Positions 38,489 through 47,735 of a DNA stretch of 64,000 nt are shown here, piece after piece. Source of the stretch: Mycobacterium persicum (GTDB lineage: Bacteria > Actinomycetota > Actinomycetes > Mycobacteriales > Mycobacteriaceae); contig NZ_MVIF01000010.1 in assembly GCF_002086675.1 (NCBI RefSeq), positions 1 to 64,000 on the forward strand. The letters run 5' to 3'. Positions within the stretch are counted from its first letter, which is position 1. The number at the start of each line of letters is the position of its first letter. The notes under the pieces are model-generated. The model had not been told where the DNA came from, did not search any database, and worked only from the letters and a program-made list of their open reading frames with translations. A program made the translations under genes and the position numbers.

Positions 38489-40831
38489 ATGGCTGCTCAA
38501 CAGACATCGTCATCGCCAATTCCCAGCCGGCAATCGTCGCGCCCCCTGATCGGGAAGGGCTGGATTCAGGGTGTGGCCCTGGTGATGATCTTCGGCTTCC
38601 TGGTGATGGGAATCCTGGTCTACCGCACGTACACCGCGGCGATGCCGCTGCCGGACAAGGTCGTCGCCGAATCGGGCCAGGTCCTGTTCACCGGCGACGA
38701 CATCACCCGCGGCCAAGAGCTCTACCAGGCGCGTGGCCTCATGCAATATGGATCGGTGCTCGGCCACGGCGCCTACCTGGGGCCCGACTACACCGCCGAC
38801 TACCTGCGCATGGCCACCGACGACGTCGCCGATCAGCTACGGGCCCAAGGGGTGGCCGACCCCCGCGATCGGGTGGTCACCGAATTCCGGACCAACCGCT
38901 ACAACCCCGATACCAAGACGCTGGTGTTCACCGACCGCCAGGCCGCGGCGTTCGGGCGGATCCAAAACCACTACGCGGCCTACTTCGGGGAGAACTCGAC
39001 CAAGTACGGGCTGCTGCCGCAGCTGATCACCGATAAGGCACAAATCCGCGACCTGACCGCGTTCTTCGCCTGGACGGCGTGGGCGGCCGCCGCCGAGCGG
39101 CCCGGCCACAAGTACAGCTACACCAACAACTGGCCGGCCGAGCAGCGCGTCGACAACGGTCCGACCGCAGCGGTGATCCTGTGGTCGGCGCTGTCGCTGA
39201 TCGCGTTGCTGGGCGGCATCGGGATCATGTTCGCCATCTACGGACGCTGGAGCCAAAAGGTCGGCTGGCACAGCGCCGAGGCGTCCAACCTCTCCTTCCG
39301 CCAACCCGGCGAGGTGAGCCTGACGCCGGCCCAGCGGGCGACCATCTGGTTCTTCGCGATCGTCTCGGTGCTCTTTCTGGCCCAAACACTGCTGGGCGCC
39401 GCCGCCGAGCACTATCGGGCCGACTTGTCGAACTTCTTCGGCCTGGACCTGGCCCGGCTGCTGCCGTACAACCTGGCCCGGACCTGGCATCTGCAGCTGG
39501 CGCTGTTCTGGACCGCGGCGGCGTTTCTGGCGGGCGGCATCTTCTTGGTGCCGTTCATCAGCCGTCGGGAGCCCAAACGTCAGGGCCTGCTGGCCTACGT
39601 GTTGCTGGGCGCGGTTGCCGTCGTGGTGTTCGGCTCGCTGATCTGCGAGGCGCTCTCCATCTACGGGGTGATTCCCCAGGGCGGGCTGCTCTCCCAGCAG
39701 TGGGAGTACCTCGACTTGCCGCGGCTGTGGCAGATCCTGCTGATCGTCGGCATGTTCGTCTGGATCGCCATCATCTTCCGCGGCATGCGCGCCCGGCTCA
39801 AAGGCGAGTCGAAGATGAACATGCCGTGGTTGTTCTTCTTCTCCGGCCTGGCCATTCCCACTTTCTACGCCGTCGGGTTGTTGGCCAGCAGCGGCACCCA
39901 CTACACCGTCGCCGACTTCTGGCGGTTCTGGGTGGTGCACCTGTGGGTCGAGGACTTCCTCGAACTCTTCACCACCGTGATGGTGGCCTACATGTTCGTG
40001 CTGCTGGGTGTGGTGCGGGAACGCATTGCCCTCGGCGTGATCTTCCTCGATGTCATCCTGTACTCCGCCGGCGGCGTCATCGGCACCATGCACCACCTGT
40101 ACTTCTCGGGTACCCCGGTGGAGCACATGGCGCTAGGCGCCTTCTTCTCGGCTGCCGAGGTCATTCCGTTGACCTTCCTGACGGTCGAGGCGTGGGCGTT
40201 CCTGCAGCTGGGTGCGCGCCAGCAGTCCGGCGACGGCAACCCGTTCCCGCATCGCTGGGCGGTGATGTTCCTGGTCGCGGTCGGGTTCTGGAACTTCGTG
40301 GGCGCGGGCATCTTCGGATTCCTGATCAACCTGCCGGTGGTGTCCTACTACGAGATCGGCACCGCGCTGACGGCAAACCACGGGCACGCGGCCATGATGG
40401 GGGTTTACGGCATGCTGGCCGTCGGCCTGGCGATGTTCGCCTTCCGCTATGTGATCCCGGCCGACAAGTGGCCGGAGAAGCTGGCGCGAATCTCGTTCTG
40501 GGGCATGAACATCGGCTTGGCCTGGATGGTGTTCGCCACCCTGCTGCCGCTGGGCATCCTGCAGCTTTACCACTCGGTCAACGATGGCTATTTCGAGGCG
40601 CGGTCGCTGGGCTACATCACCAAGCCCGGCAACGCGGTGATCGAATGGCTGCGGATGCCCGGTGATCTGATCCTCATCGTCGGCGGCGTGCTGCCGTTCG
40701 TCTGGATCGCCTGGACCGCGTTGCGCAACTTCCGCTCCGGTTCGACGGTCGAGGAATTGCCGGAACATCCGCTGTACACCGAGGTTCAGGCGGAGCCGAC
40801 ATCCGGTGTTAAGTCGCCGGCGAGGGACTGA
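38489..40831 (+). CDS. norZ: Quinol-dependent nitric oxide reductase (qNor)
   Basis: 780 aa. An N-terminal helix (VALVMIFGFLVMGILVY) and a large extracytoplasmic domain (about 45-230, with RGQELYQARGLMQYGSVLGHG and YTNNWPAEQ) are followed by about 12-13 helices of the NorB heme-copper-oxidase core. Histidine-bearing helices expected to hold hemes and non-heme iron are seen: RTWHLQLALFW, VVHLWVEDFLELF, MHHLYFSGTP and NHGHAAMMGVYG. It reduces NO to N2O with menaquinol electrons. AGGAG sits 8 bp before ATG 38489. Divergent from the dos operon across DosR boxes; first gene of a three-gene operon. The reference order I recall has no nor gene here, so it is an accessory insertion. Confidence 0.95.
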   Translation: MAAQQTSSSPIPSRQSSRPLIGKGWIQGVALVMIFGFLVMGILVYRTYTAAMPLPDKVVAESGQVLFTGDDITRGQELYQARGLMQYGSVLGHGAYLGPDYTADYLRMATDDVADQLRAQGVADPRDRVVTEFRTNRYNPDTKTLVFTDRQAAAFGRIQNHYAAYFGENSTKYGLLPQLITDKAQIRDLTAFFAWTAWAAAAERPGHKYSYTNNWPAEQRVDNGPTAAVILWSALSLIALLGGIGIMFAIYGRWSQKVGWHSAEASNLSFRQPGEVSLTPAQRATIWFFAIVSVLFLAQTLLGAAAEHYRADLSNFFGLDLARLLPYNLARTWHLQLALFWTAAAFLAGGIFLVPFISRREPKRQGLLAYVLLGAVAVVVFGSLICEALSIYGVIPQGGLLSQQWEYLDLPRLWQILLIVGMFVWIAIIFRGMRARLKGESKMNMPWLFFFSGLAIPTFYAVGLLASSGTHYTVADFWRFWVVHLWVEDFLELFTTVMVAYMFVLLGVVRERIALGVIFLDVILYSAGGVIGTMHHLYFSGTPVEHMALGAFFSAAEVIPLTFLTVEAWAFLQLGARQQSGDGNPFPHRWAVMFLVAVGFWNFVGAGIFGFLINLPVVSYYEIGTALTANHGHAAMMGVYGMLAVGLAMFAFRYVIPADKWPEKLARISFWGMNIGLAWMVFATLLPLGILQLYHSVNDGYFEARSLGYITKPGNAVIEWLRMPGDLILIVGGVLPFVWIAWTALRNFRSGSTVEELPEHPLYTEVQAEPTSGVKSPARD

Positions 40832-40834
40832 GCG

Positions 40835-41461
40835 GTGGCGCCGCCGGCTGCCTCGGTCTGGCTGTTCGCCGGGTATTCGCTGGCGTTGCTGGCCATCGGG
40901 TGGAGCTTCGACTCGATGGCGCGGCGGGCATCAGCGCGTGCGGCACGCTGGCGCACCGGCCAGTTCACCTATCACCGCGACCACGACGCCTGGGTGTGTC
41001 CACAGGACCAATGGCTATGGCCGAGTTCGTTTGATCCCAAGCACCGGGTCATGCGTTATCGGGCGTTGCCGGTGGTGTGCAACAGCTGTCCGGTCAAAGA
41101 CAGCTGCACGACGTCGGACCACGGCCGGGAGATCAGTCGCGAGGTGGATCCGTGGCCGCACTCGGACGCCGGACGGTTCCACCGCGGGATCGCTTGCTGC
41201 GTGGCCGCGTTGGGAATCGTGCTGCCGCTGGCCACGTTGATCGCCAACCACTCGCCGGCTGAGATGTTGGTGTTGACGGGCACCATGCTGGTGGTCGTGG
41301 TGCTGGGGCTGCCACTCGCCCGCCACCTGTGGAACACCCCGTCCAACGCGCCCGACCATCTGCCGCATCGCAGCGCGATCGAAGACCAGGTGGCCGCCGC
41401 GGTCGACCGCTATTCGACCCGCTGGGGCGGCTGGGAAGGCAAGGAGGACAAGACATCGTGA
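40835..41461 (+). CDS. Membrane protein with Cys-rich (zinc-ribbon-like) loop
   Basis: 208 aa from GTG 40835, three bases after the nor stop. One N-terminal helix (SVWLFAGYSLALLAIGW), a polar loop, then two helices (GIACCVAALGIVLPLATLIA and MLVLTGTMLVVVVLGLPLA). The loop (about residues 44-120) has spacing C-x26-C-x2-C-x5-C (WVCPQDQWL ... VMRYRALPVVCNSCPVKDSC). This strongly resembles the zinc-binding C-terminus of IS1182-type transposases, but the flanking helices and operon place argue for a metal or redox role at the membrane. It may assist NO reductase maturation or quinol access; this is inference. Confidence 0.72.
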   Translation: MAPPAASVWLFAGYSLALLAIGWSFDSMARRASARAARWRTGQFTYHRDHDAWVCPQDQWLWPSSFDPKHRVMRYRALPVVCNSCPVKDSCTTSDHGREISREVDPWPHSDAGRFHRGIACCVAALGIVLPLATLIANHSPAEMLVLTGTMLVVVVLGLPLARHLWNTPSNAPDHLPHRSAIEDQVAAAVDRYSTRWGGWEGKEDKTS

Positions 41462-42255
41462 CCGGTGTGGTGATCGGCTTCATCGTTGTCGGCGTCGTGG
41501 TTCTGGTAGTGCTTGCCGTGCTGGCGCTGGCTGTGCTGCGCGAGTACGAGCGCGGCGTGGTGTTCCGGGTGGGGCATGTGCGCCCACTCTACCAACCGGG
41601 ACTTCGGTTACTGATCCCATTGGCGGACAAAATGATCCGGGTCGACCAGCGGCTGGTCACGCTGACCATCCCGCCGCAGGAGGTGATCACCCGTGACAAC
41701 GTGCCGGCCCGCGTCAATGCGGTCGTCATGTTCCAGGTGACCGACCCGATGAAAGCGATTCTGGCGGTGGAGAACTACGCGGTGGCCACCTCGCAGATCG
41801 CGCAGACCACACTGCGTTCCCTGCTGGGCCGCGCGGACCTAGATACCCTCCTGGCACATCGCGAGGACCTCAACAGCGATCTGCGCACCATCATCGAAAA
41901 GATGACCGAGCCCTGGGGTGTGCAGGTTCGCGTGGTGGAGATCAAGGACGTCGAGATTCCCGAGTCGATGCAACGGGCCATGGCCCGAGAAGCCGAAGCC
42001 GAGCGGGAACGCCGCGCCAAGGTCATCAACGCCCGAGGAGAGCTGCAGGCGTCAGAGGAGCTGCGGGAAGCCGCCGAGACTTTGTCGAAGAGCCCCGCCT
42101 CACTGCAATTGCGCTATCTGCAAACTCTTTTGGAGCTGGGCGCCGACCAGAACTCGACGGTCGTCTTCCCGCTGCCGGTCGACATCATCACCCCGTTTCT
42201 GCGGCAACCTGAACTGTTGCAGAGCGTTGTCGACAACTTCAACCACCGCGGCTAA
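41458..42255 (+). CDS. Slipin (SPFH/band 7 family) protein
   Basis: 265 aa. An N-terminal helix (GFIVVGVVVLVVLAVLALAVL) anchors it, then the SPFH domain: YERGVVFRVGHVRPLYQPGLRLLIP, MIRVDQRLVTLTIPPQEVITRDNVPA, VRVVEIKDVEIPESMQRAMAREAEAERERRAK, ending in a coiled-coil and an oligomerisation helix. Slipins form large membrane rings that organise or protect membrane proteins. GTG 41458 overlaps the previous stop (GTGA), so it is the third gene of the nor operon. Usual slipin partner NfeD is absent. Confidence 0.9.
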   Translation: MTGVVIGFIVVGVVVLVVLAVLALAVLREYERGVVFRVGHVRPLYQPGLRLLIPLADKMIRVDQRLVTLTIPPQEVITRDNVPARVNAVVMFQVTDPMKAILAVENYAVATSQIAQTTLRSLLGRADLDTLLAHREDLNSDLRTIIEKMTEPWGVQVRVVEIKDVEIPESMQRAMAREAEAERERRAKVINARGELQASEELREAAETLSKSPASLQLRYLQTLLELGADQNSTVVFPLPVDIITPFLRQPELLQSVVDNFNHRG

Positions 42256-42614
42256 CCGGGCACCGCACGTCTGAGGAAGCCACAGGAAAGTCTCGGACAC
42301 GATTTGGCTTCGCCGTGACTTAAAGTCGCGGCTCCTGGCTGACCTGCGGAGCTATTGCACCACAGCCCTGTTCACACCAGCTGCCAGCCGCGGCACACCG
42401 CGGTTCACCACACCCGCAAGCGCGCCTGCGGGGTAGTCGCCGTCCCGCGGCCACGGTCTGACCGGCTATACGCTGACCGCGGCCCGCGGCCTGCCGCACA
42501 TGTCGTGATGCACGTCGACGGTCTCCGTCCTATTCCCGCACCCGCACCCACGCCTAAGCCGAAGCCACGCCGAAGCCGCCGCGAAGGCCACAACAGTCAA
42601 GGGGCTGTGACGCA
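42256..42614. other. Intergenic region before the first PPE gene
   Basis: About 360 bases with no supported gene. It is the border between the accessory nor operon and the conserved PPE pair and presumably contains the PPE promoter. The last bases (AAGGGGCTGTGACGCA before ATG) resemble the leader of the second PPE gene. Confidence 0.4.
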
Positions 42615-43751
42615 ATGGATTACGCATTCTTGCCGCCGGAGATCAACTCTGCGCGAATCTACAGTGGCCCGGGACCGCGCTCGTTACTGGCTGCTGCGGG
42701 GAGCTGGGATACGGTAGCCGCCGAATTGACGTCCGCGGCCGCGGGCTACGGCTCGGTGATCTCGACCCTGACCGCGATGTATTGGTGCGGTCCGGCGTCG
42801 GTGTCCATGCTGGCAACGGCTGTTCCATTTGTCGAATGGCTGGAAACGACTGCCGCCCAAGCGAAGGAGTCCGCTGATCAGACCAGAGCGGCAGCGGCCG
42901 CGTTCGAGCAGGCCCATGCGATGACGGTTCCTCCCGCAGTGGTCGCGGCCAACCGCAGCAGGCTGAAGGCGCTGATCATGTCGAACTTCTTCGGGCAGAA
43001 CACTGCGGCGATCGCGGCTACCGAGGCGCAATATGTGGAAATGTGGGCCCAGGACGCCGCCGCCATGTACGGCTACGCGAGCAACGCGGCCGCCGCCACG
43101 GCGCTGACGCCGTTTTCCTACCCTGAGCTGAGCGTCAACCCGGCCGGGGTGCTCGCCCAGAGCGCCGCGGGCAGCCAAGCCATCGGCGGATTCGCCGGAA
43201 ACACCGCGACCGTGTTGTCGTGGTTGGCTTCCCTGGCGCCCGAGGCCCTGCAGGCGGTCCAGGATTGGCCGAATATTCTGCCCGAGGACTTCACCATTCT
43301 TGACGCCATATTCGCGGTCTATGCAACCATGGACGTGTCACAGGATGTCGAGTCGGTCGCTGCCGGAATCATCGGGGCCGAGGACAACCTGGGCCTGTTT
43401 GGGACCACCGAAAATCCAGCGGAGTTGCTGCCGGCCGACCTCTCCCCGGTCTTCCCGGCGGCCGAAAGCAGTGCTGGCGCAGGGCCGTCTAACGTGGTAA
43501 CCGCGAGCATGAGCCGGGCGGGCTCGATCGGCCCGTTGTCCGTGCCAGCGTCTTGGACCGCGCCGTCGACCGGCCCCGTAACGGCGTTGTCCGGCAGCGG
43601 CTTGACCACCCTCCCCGGGACCGAGGTACCCGATCACGGCCCGCCGGGGGTACCCGGCACGCCGGCCGGCGCCTTGAAGCGAGCCTCGGGCGTCATGCCC
43701 CGCTACGGGGTTCGGCTCACCGTGATGTCGCGCCCACCGGCGGCCGGCTGA
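42615..43751 (+). CDS. PPE-SVP subfamily protein
   Basis: 378 aa. The PPE domain (1-180) starts MDYAFLPPEINSARIY and includes the WCGPAS turn and the EMWAQDAAAMYGY helix. The C-terminal part carries the SVP motif LSVPASW and ends in RYGVRLTVMSRPPAAG. Such proteins are ESX-5 substrates; the related PPE51 is tied to uptake of small nutrients through the outer membrane. Position corresponds to PPE50 (Rv3135), but this protein is full length whereas I recall PPE50 as short. No PE partner gene is adjacent. Confidence 0.9.
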   Translation: MDYAFLPPEINSARIYSGPGPRSLLAAAGSWDTVAAELTSAAAGYGSVISTLTAMYWCGPASVSMLATAVPFVEWLETTAAQAKESADQTRAAAAAFEQAHAMTVPPAVVAANRSRLKALIMSNFFGQNTAAIAATEAQYVEMWAQDAAAMYGYASNAAAATALTPFSYPELSVNPAGVLAQSAAGSQAIGGFAGNTATVLSWLASLAPEALQAVQDWPNILPEDFTILDAIFAVYATMDVSQDVESVAAGIIGAEDNLGLFGTTENPAELLPADLSPVFPAAESSAGAGPSNVVTASMSRAGSIGPLSVPASWTAPSTGPVTALSGSGLTTLPGTEVPDHGPPGVPGTPAGALKRASGVMPRYGVRLTVMSRPPAAG

Positions 43752-44231
43752 TCACCGGCCACACCTTTCGTCGACTCCGGCAACCGGCCGCGGTGTCGCT
43801 ACCGGGATATCTGCGACCGAGGATCGGGCAAATCGCGATCGCCGAGCAGCCCCGGCAAACTTTCGTTTCTCTCTGGTTCGTGTGGCGAATTCACTGCGAA
43901 TTCATGTAGCCGTCGCCTAATATTCACTCCAACCGGCGTACGCGGTCGGCTGTGGCTTGCCAGTTTTAGGGCATTCCGGAATCGAAGGTCACCCAACATG
44001 CCCTGTGCGAATGGCCCACCAGCGACCCACCTCCCACGACGCCACGTGAAAAGAGCCCGAAAAGTTCTGGGCCGCAATCTCACTGACCCGGCGCGCTGTT
44101 AGTCCCGGGTTCCGGACCGACGGGAACAACCTGTCGTCCACGACACCGCCAACGCGGCACCTATCACGCCGGCACCGAACCGATCGCGGGGCACGTCCCA
44201 CCGTACGAACTACCTAAGGAGCTGTGACACA
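43752..44231. other. Intergenic region between the two PPE genes
   Basis: About 480 bases with no supported gene. A direct repeat GCGAATTCA occurs at 43885-43893 and 43896-43904 (11-bp period). Short frames on both strands show no homology. It ends with TAAGGAGCTGTGACACA before the next ATG, a good ribosome site. Confidence 0.45.
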
Positions 44232-45371
44232 ATGGATTTCGCTTTATTGCCACCGGAAGTCAACTCCGGCCGGATGTACACCGGTCCCGGCCCGACCTCA
44301 CTGCTCGCGGCGGCGGGCAGCTGGGACGCGCTGGCCACCGAGCTGGACACCACCGCCCAGACCTACGAATCGGTGGTGTCGGGCCTCACCACTTTGGATT
44401 GGTACGGCCCGGCATCGGAGTCGATGGCCGCAAGGGTCGCCCCCTATGTGAGTTGGCTCTACACGACCGCGACCCAGACAAAGCAGACGGCCATGCAGGC
44501 CAGGGCCGCTGCGGCGGCCTTCGACCAAGCGTTTGCGATGACCGTGCCACCGCCGGCGATCGCGGCCAACCGCATCCAGCTGATGGCGTTGATCGCCACC
44601 AACTTCTTCGGCCAGAACACGGCAGCGATCGCGGCCACCGAGGCGCAGTACGCCGAGATGTGGGCCCAGGACGCGGCGGCGATGTACGGCTACGCCACCG
44701 GCTCAACGGCGGCGGCGCAACTGACACCGTTCCCCTCACCGTCGCAGATCACCGATCCGGCCGGGCTGGGCGCGCAAAGCGCCGCCGTCGCCCAGGCCAA
44801 CGCCAGCGCGGCCGCCACGGACCCGATTTCGCAGCTGGTTGCCGCGGTGTCCCAATCCCTGGGGGCGTTGTCCGGATTACAAATACCCAATTTCCTTCCT
44901 GCCGACTACGCCGTCCTTGACGGGATATTCGCCATCTACGCGACGTTCAGCGCGATTGACAGCGTCGAGTCGATCGCCGACGGCATCATCGGCGATGAAG
45001 CCGCATTGGCTCCGGCGTTGACCAGCGCAACCGAGACCCTGCCGGCCGAGGCCGGTTCGGTGCTCGCCGCGGCGCAACAGCCGACCGGCGCCGCACTGGG
45101 GTTGGGTGGCAACGCGGTGCTTGCGAGTGCCGGCCGGGCCGGTTCTATCGGGCAACTATCCGTGCCGGCGAGCTGGGCCGCCCCGGCAACCCGGACTGTC
45201 GCGGCATTGTCGCCCGCGGGCCTGACGACGATACCGGGCACCGAGGAGGTCGGGGCAGGCACGCCGGGTGTCCCGGGAATGGCGGTGCCGGCGCCGTCAC
45301 GTGCCTCCGGCGTGCTGCCCCGTTACGGGGTGAGGCTCACGGTCATGGCACATCCACCGGCGGCCGGATGA
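44232..45371 (+). CDS. PPE-SVP subfamily protein (PPE51-like)
   Basis: 379 aa, closely related to the preceding PPE: MDFALLPPEVNSGRMYTG, WYGPAS, EMWAQDAAAMYGYA, LSVPASWAAP and the end RYGVRLTVMAHPPAAG. Length and place match PPE51 (Rv3136), which is needed for uptake of glycerol, glucose or trehalose in M. tuberculosis. AAGGAG precedes the start. It ends five bases from the convergent small gene. Confidence 0.92.
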   Translation: MDFALLPPEVNSGRMYTGPGPTSLLAAAGSWDALATELDTTAQTYESVVSGLTTLDWYGPASESMAARVAPYVSWLYTTATQTKQTAMQARAAAAAFDQAFAMTVPPPAIAANRIQLMALIATNFFGQNTAAIAATEAQYAEMWAQDAAAMYGYATGSTAAAQLTPFPSPSQITDPAGLGAQSAAVAQANASAAATDPISQLVAAVSQSLGALSGLQIPNFLPADYAVLDGIFAIYATFSAIDSVESIADGIIGDEAALAPALTSATETLPAEAGSVLAAAQQPTGAALGLGGNAVLASAGRAGSIGQLSVPASWAAPATRTVAALSPAGLTTIPGTEEVGAGTPGVPGMAVPAPSRASGVLPRYGVRLTVMAHPPAAG

Positions 45372-45376
45372 CTCGA

Positions 45377-45721
45377 TTAGTCGGGCCGCGACTCCGGTGG
45401 CGGCTCGGCCGGTGCGAAGTTCCAATTGTCAGGATTCTTCGGCGAATACACGACCGGAAGCACCTGACCGATGGCCGGCCACTGGCTGGCGTCGACCGCC
45501 ATCCGCCGATAAACACTGTGCTCGTTGACGGTTGGGCCGTTGATGACGCCGGAGATGGTGACGAACTGCTCACCGGCCGCGTCCGGCCGGGGACTGACGC
45601 CGGTCACCAGCAGCGTGCCGCTCGCCAGCGCACCGCGCGGACCCGGCGGAAAGAACCGCGGAGCAAGAAACACCACCAGGACCGCAACCAAAATGAGCAG
45701 CACGCCAAATTCCCATCCCAC
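45377..45721 (-). CDS. Small membrane-anchored protein (Rv3136A-like)
   Basis: 114 aa from GTG 45721. An N-terminal hydrophobic helix ([19 protein letters not shown]) is followed by a small beta-rich domain ([34 protein letters not shown]) and a proline-rich end. The pattern is DUF3592-like but short. The GTG start puts the helix at once; the frame beyond it, to 46243, is antisense to the next gene. Function unknown. Confidence 0.68.
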   Translation of the reverse strand: MGWEFGVLLILVAVLVVFLAPRFFPPGPRGALASGTLLVTGVSPRPDAAGEQFVTISGVINGPTVNEHSVYRRMAVDASQWPAIGQVLPVVYSPKNPDNWNFAPAEPPPESRPD

Positions 45722-45744
45722 GCCGCCATGGTAGGACTGCTGGC

Positions 45745-46527
45745 GTGAGTCAGCAGGATCTACGCCTTGCGTTGGCGCTCGCCGATCGTGCGGACGCGGT
45801 GACGCGCGCCCGGTTCGGCGCGCTCGACCTGCACGTCGACACCAAGCCCGACCTGACGCCGGTGACCGACGCCGACCGAGCGGTTGAAGCCGACATCCGT
45901 GCCGCACTCGCCCAGGAACGTCCGGGTGACAGCATCCTCGGCGAAGAGTTCGGCGGAACCGCCACTTTCCGCGGACGACAATGGATTGTCGACCCGATCG
46001 ACGGCACCAAGAACTTCGTGCGCGGGGTGCCGGTGTGGGCCAGTTTGATCGCCTTGCTCGACGACGGCGTTCCGTCCGTCGGGGTGGTGAGCGCGCCCGC
46101 GCTGCACCGACGGTGGTGGGCCGCGCACGGCCAGGGTGCGTTTGCCTCAGTCGACGGCACGCAACCGCGCCGGCTGTCGGTTTCCTCAGTGCCGGAACTG
46201 GATTCGGCGAGCTTGTCGTTCTCGAGCCTCTCGGGCTGGGCACAGCTCGGCTTGCGAGACCGTTTCATCGAGCTGACCGATGCGGTGTGGCGGGTGCGCG
46301 GCTACGGCGACTTCCTGTCTTACTGCCTCGTGGCCGAGGGCGCCGTCGATATCGCCGCCGAACCGGAGGTGTCGGTGTGGGATCTGGCTGCGCTGGACAT
46401 CCTGGTACGCGAGGCGGGAGGCCAACTCACCAGCTTGGACGGCACACCCGGACCGCACGGCGGCAACGCGGTGGCGACCAACGGCCTACTGCACCAGGGG
46501 GTTCTGGCCAGGCTCCACGCGGCGTAG
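45745..46527 (+). CDS. Inositol-monophosphatase-family phosphatase (HisN-like, Rv3137)
   Basis: 260 aa from GTG 45745. Metal-binding motifs are [15 protein letters not shown] and [15 protein letters not shown]. Rv3137 has been assigned as histidinol-phosphate phosphatase (HisN), which fits this family; inositol phosphate is an alternative substrate. Divergent from the small membrane gene with a 23-bp gap, so their promoters overlap. Confidence 0.88.
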   Translation: MSQQDLRLALALADRADAVTRARFGALDLHVDTKPDLTPVTDADRAVEADIRAALAQERPGDSILGEEFGGTATFRGRQWIVDPIDGTKNFVRGVPVWASLIALLDDGVPSVGVVSAPALHRRWWAAHGQGAFASVDGTQPRRLSVSSVPELDSASLSFSSLSGWAQLGLRDRFIELTDAVWRVRGYGDFLSYCLVAEGAVDIAAEPEVSVWDLAALDILVREAGGQLTSLDGTPGPHGGNAVATNGLLHQGVLARLHAA

Positions 46528-46546
46528 CCTGGCGTCCGAGAATGAC

Positions 46547-47653
46547 ATGACTGCCGTTGCTTCGCCGGACGACCCGTTCACCATCCCGACGAGACACTGG
46601 CACCGCCTCGATGACGGCCGGATCCAGTGCGACGTATGCCCGCGCGCCTGCAAGCTGCACGAGGGGCAGCGCGGGCTCTGCTTCGTCCGCGGCCGCCGTG
46701 CCGACCGGATTGTGCTGACCAGCTATGGACGCTCCAGCGGGTTCTGCGTCGATCCGGTCGAGAAGAAGCCGCTCAACCATTTCTTGCCCGGGTCGGCCGT
46801 GCTGTCGTTCGGCACCGCGGGGTGCAACCTGGCATGCAAGTTCTGCCAAAACTGGGACATCTCCAAGTCGCGGGAGACCGATACCCTTGCCGGCCGCGCC
46901 GGTCCCGACGACATCGCTGGTGCTGTCGACGAATTAGGTTGTCGCAGTGTGGCATTCACTTACAACGATCCGACGATCTTCTGGGAATACGCCGCCGATG
47001 TCGCCGACGCCTGCCATCAACGGGGCATCAAAGCGATCGCGGTGACGGCCGGGTACATGTGTCCGGCCCCGCGCGCGGAGTTCTACCGGCATATCGACGC
47101 CGCCAATGTCGACCTGAAGGCGTTCACCGAAGACTTCTACCGCAAGGTCTGCGTCGGCCACCTGCGCGATGTGCTCGACACCCTCGTTTACCTACACAAC
47201 GAGACGAACGTCTGGCTCGAGATCACCACCCTGCTGATCCCGGGCCGTAACGACAGCGATGCGGAGCTCGCCGCCGAATGCGCATGGGTTCGCGAAAACC
47301 TGGGCGTCGACGTGCCGATGCATTTCACCGCATTCCATCCGGACTACAAGATGACCGACACGCCGCCGACGCCGCCGGCCACCCTGACGCGGGCCCGTCG
47401 GATCGGCATCGACGAAGGCCTGCGCTTCGTCTACACCGGAAACGTCCACGACACCGAGGGCGGCACCACACACTGCCCGGGATGCGGGACTGCGGTGGTG
47501 GTTCGCGATTGGTATGCGATGCGGGTTTATGCGCTGACCGATGACGGATGCTGCCGATCGTGTGACCGTCAGTTGGCCGGTGTGTACGACGGCCCCGCGG
47601 GCGGTTGGGGCCGGCGGCGGCTTCCGCTGCCCACCAGCCTGTCAACGGTGTGA
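46547..47653 (+). CDS. pflA: Radical SAM enzyme, pyruvate-formate-lyase-activase-like (AmmeMemoRadiSam type)
   Basis: 368 aa. An N-terminal Cys motif (CDVCPRACKLHEGQRGLC) is followed by the radical SAM cluster motif CNLACKFCQNW and SAM-binding GYMCPAP and NVDLKAFTEDFY. A C-terminal CPGCG...CRSC zinc-like pair closes it. The true start is ATG 46547; the longer frame overlaps the phosphatase. Annotated PflA in M. tuberculosis, though no pyruvate formate-lyase partner is near. Substrate unknown. Confidence 0.9.
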   Translation: MTAVASPDDPFTIPTRHWHRLDDGRIQCDVCPRACKLHEGQRGLCFVRGRRADRIVLTSYGRSSGFCVDPVEKKPLNHFLPGSAVLSFGTAGCNLACKFCQNWDISKSRETDTLAGRAGPDDIAGAVDELGCRSVAFTYNDPTIFWEYAADVADACHQRGIKAIAVTAGYMCPAPRAEFYRHIDAANVDLKAFTEDFYRKVCVGHLRDVLDTLVYLHNETNVWLEITTLLIPGRNDSDAELAAECAWVRENLGVDVPMHFTAFHPDYKMTDTPPTPPATLTRARRIGIDEGLRFVYTGNVHDTEGGTTHCPGCGTAVVVRDWYAMRVYALTDDGCCRSCDRQLAGVYDGPAGGWGRRRLPLPTSLSTV

Positions 47654-47676
47654 ATTAACTAACACCAGCCCCATTT

Positions 47677-47696
47677 ATCTTACTCGGGAGTAAGAT
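47677..47696. promoter_or_regulatory. Perfect 20-bp palindrome upstream of fadE24
   Basis: ATCTTACTC-GG-GAGTAAGAT has 9-bp perfect arms and a 2-bp centre, 40 bp before the fadE24 ATG. It is a typical TetR-family operator. The cognate regulator is not obvious in the window. Confidence 0.65.
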
Positions 47697-47735
47697 AGGG
47701 TTATCGCATCGCCCCAACGACAGAGGCAAGCTGAC

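Noticed and set aside
43799..44201. Small minus-strand frames between the PPE genes
   Set aside because: No homology, no ribosome site; region better explained as promoter.
46280..46546. N-terminal extension of pflA
   Set aside because: Overlaps the phosphatase gene in another frame; ATG 46547 gives the family start.
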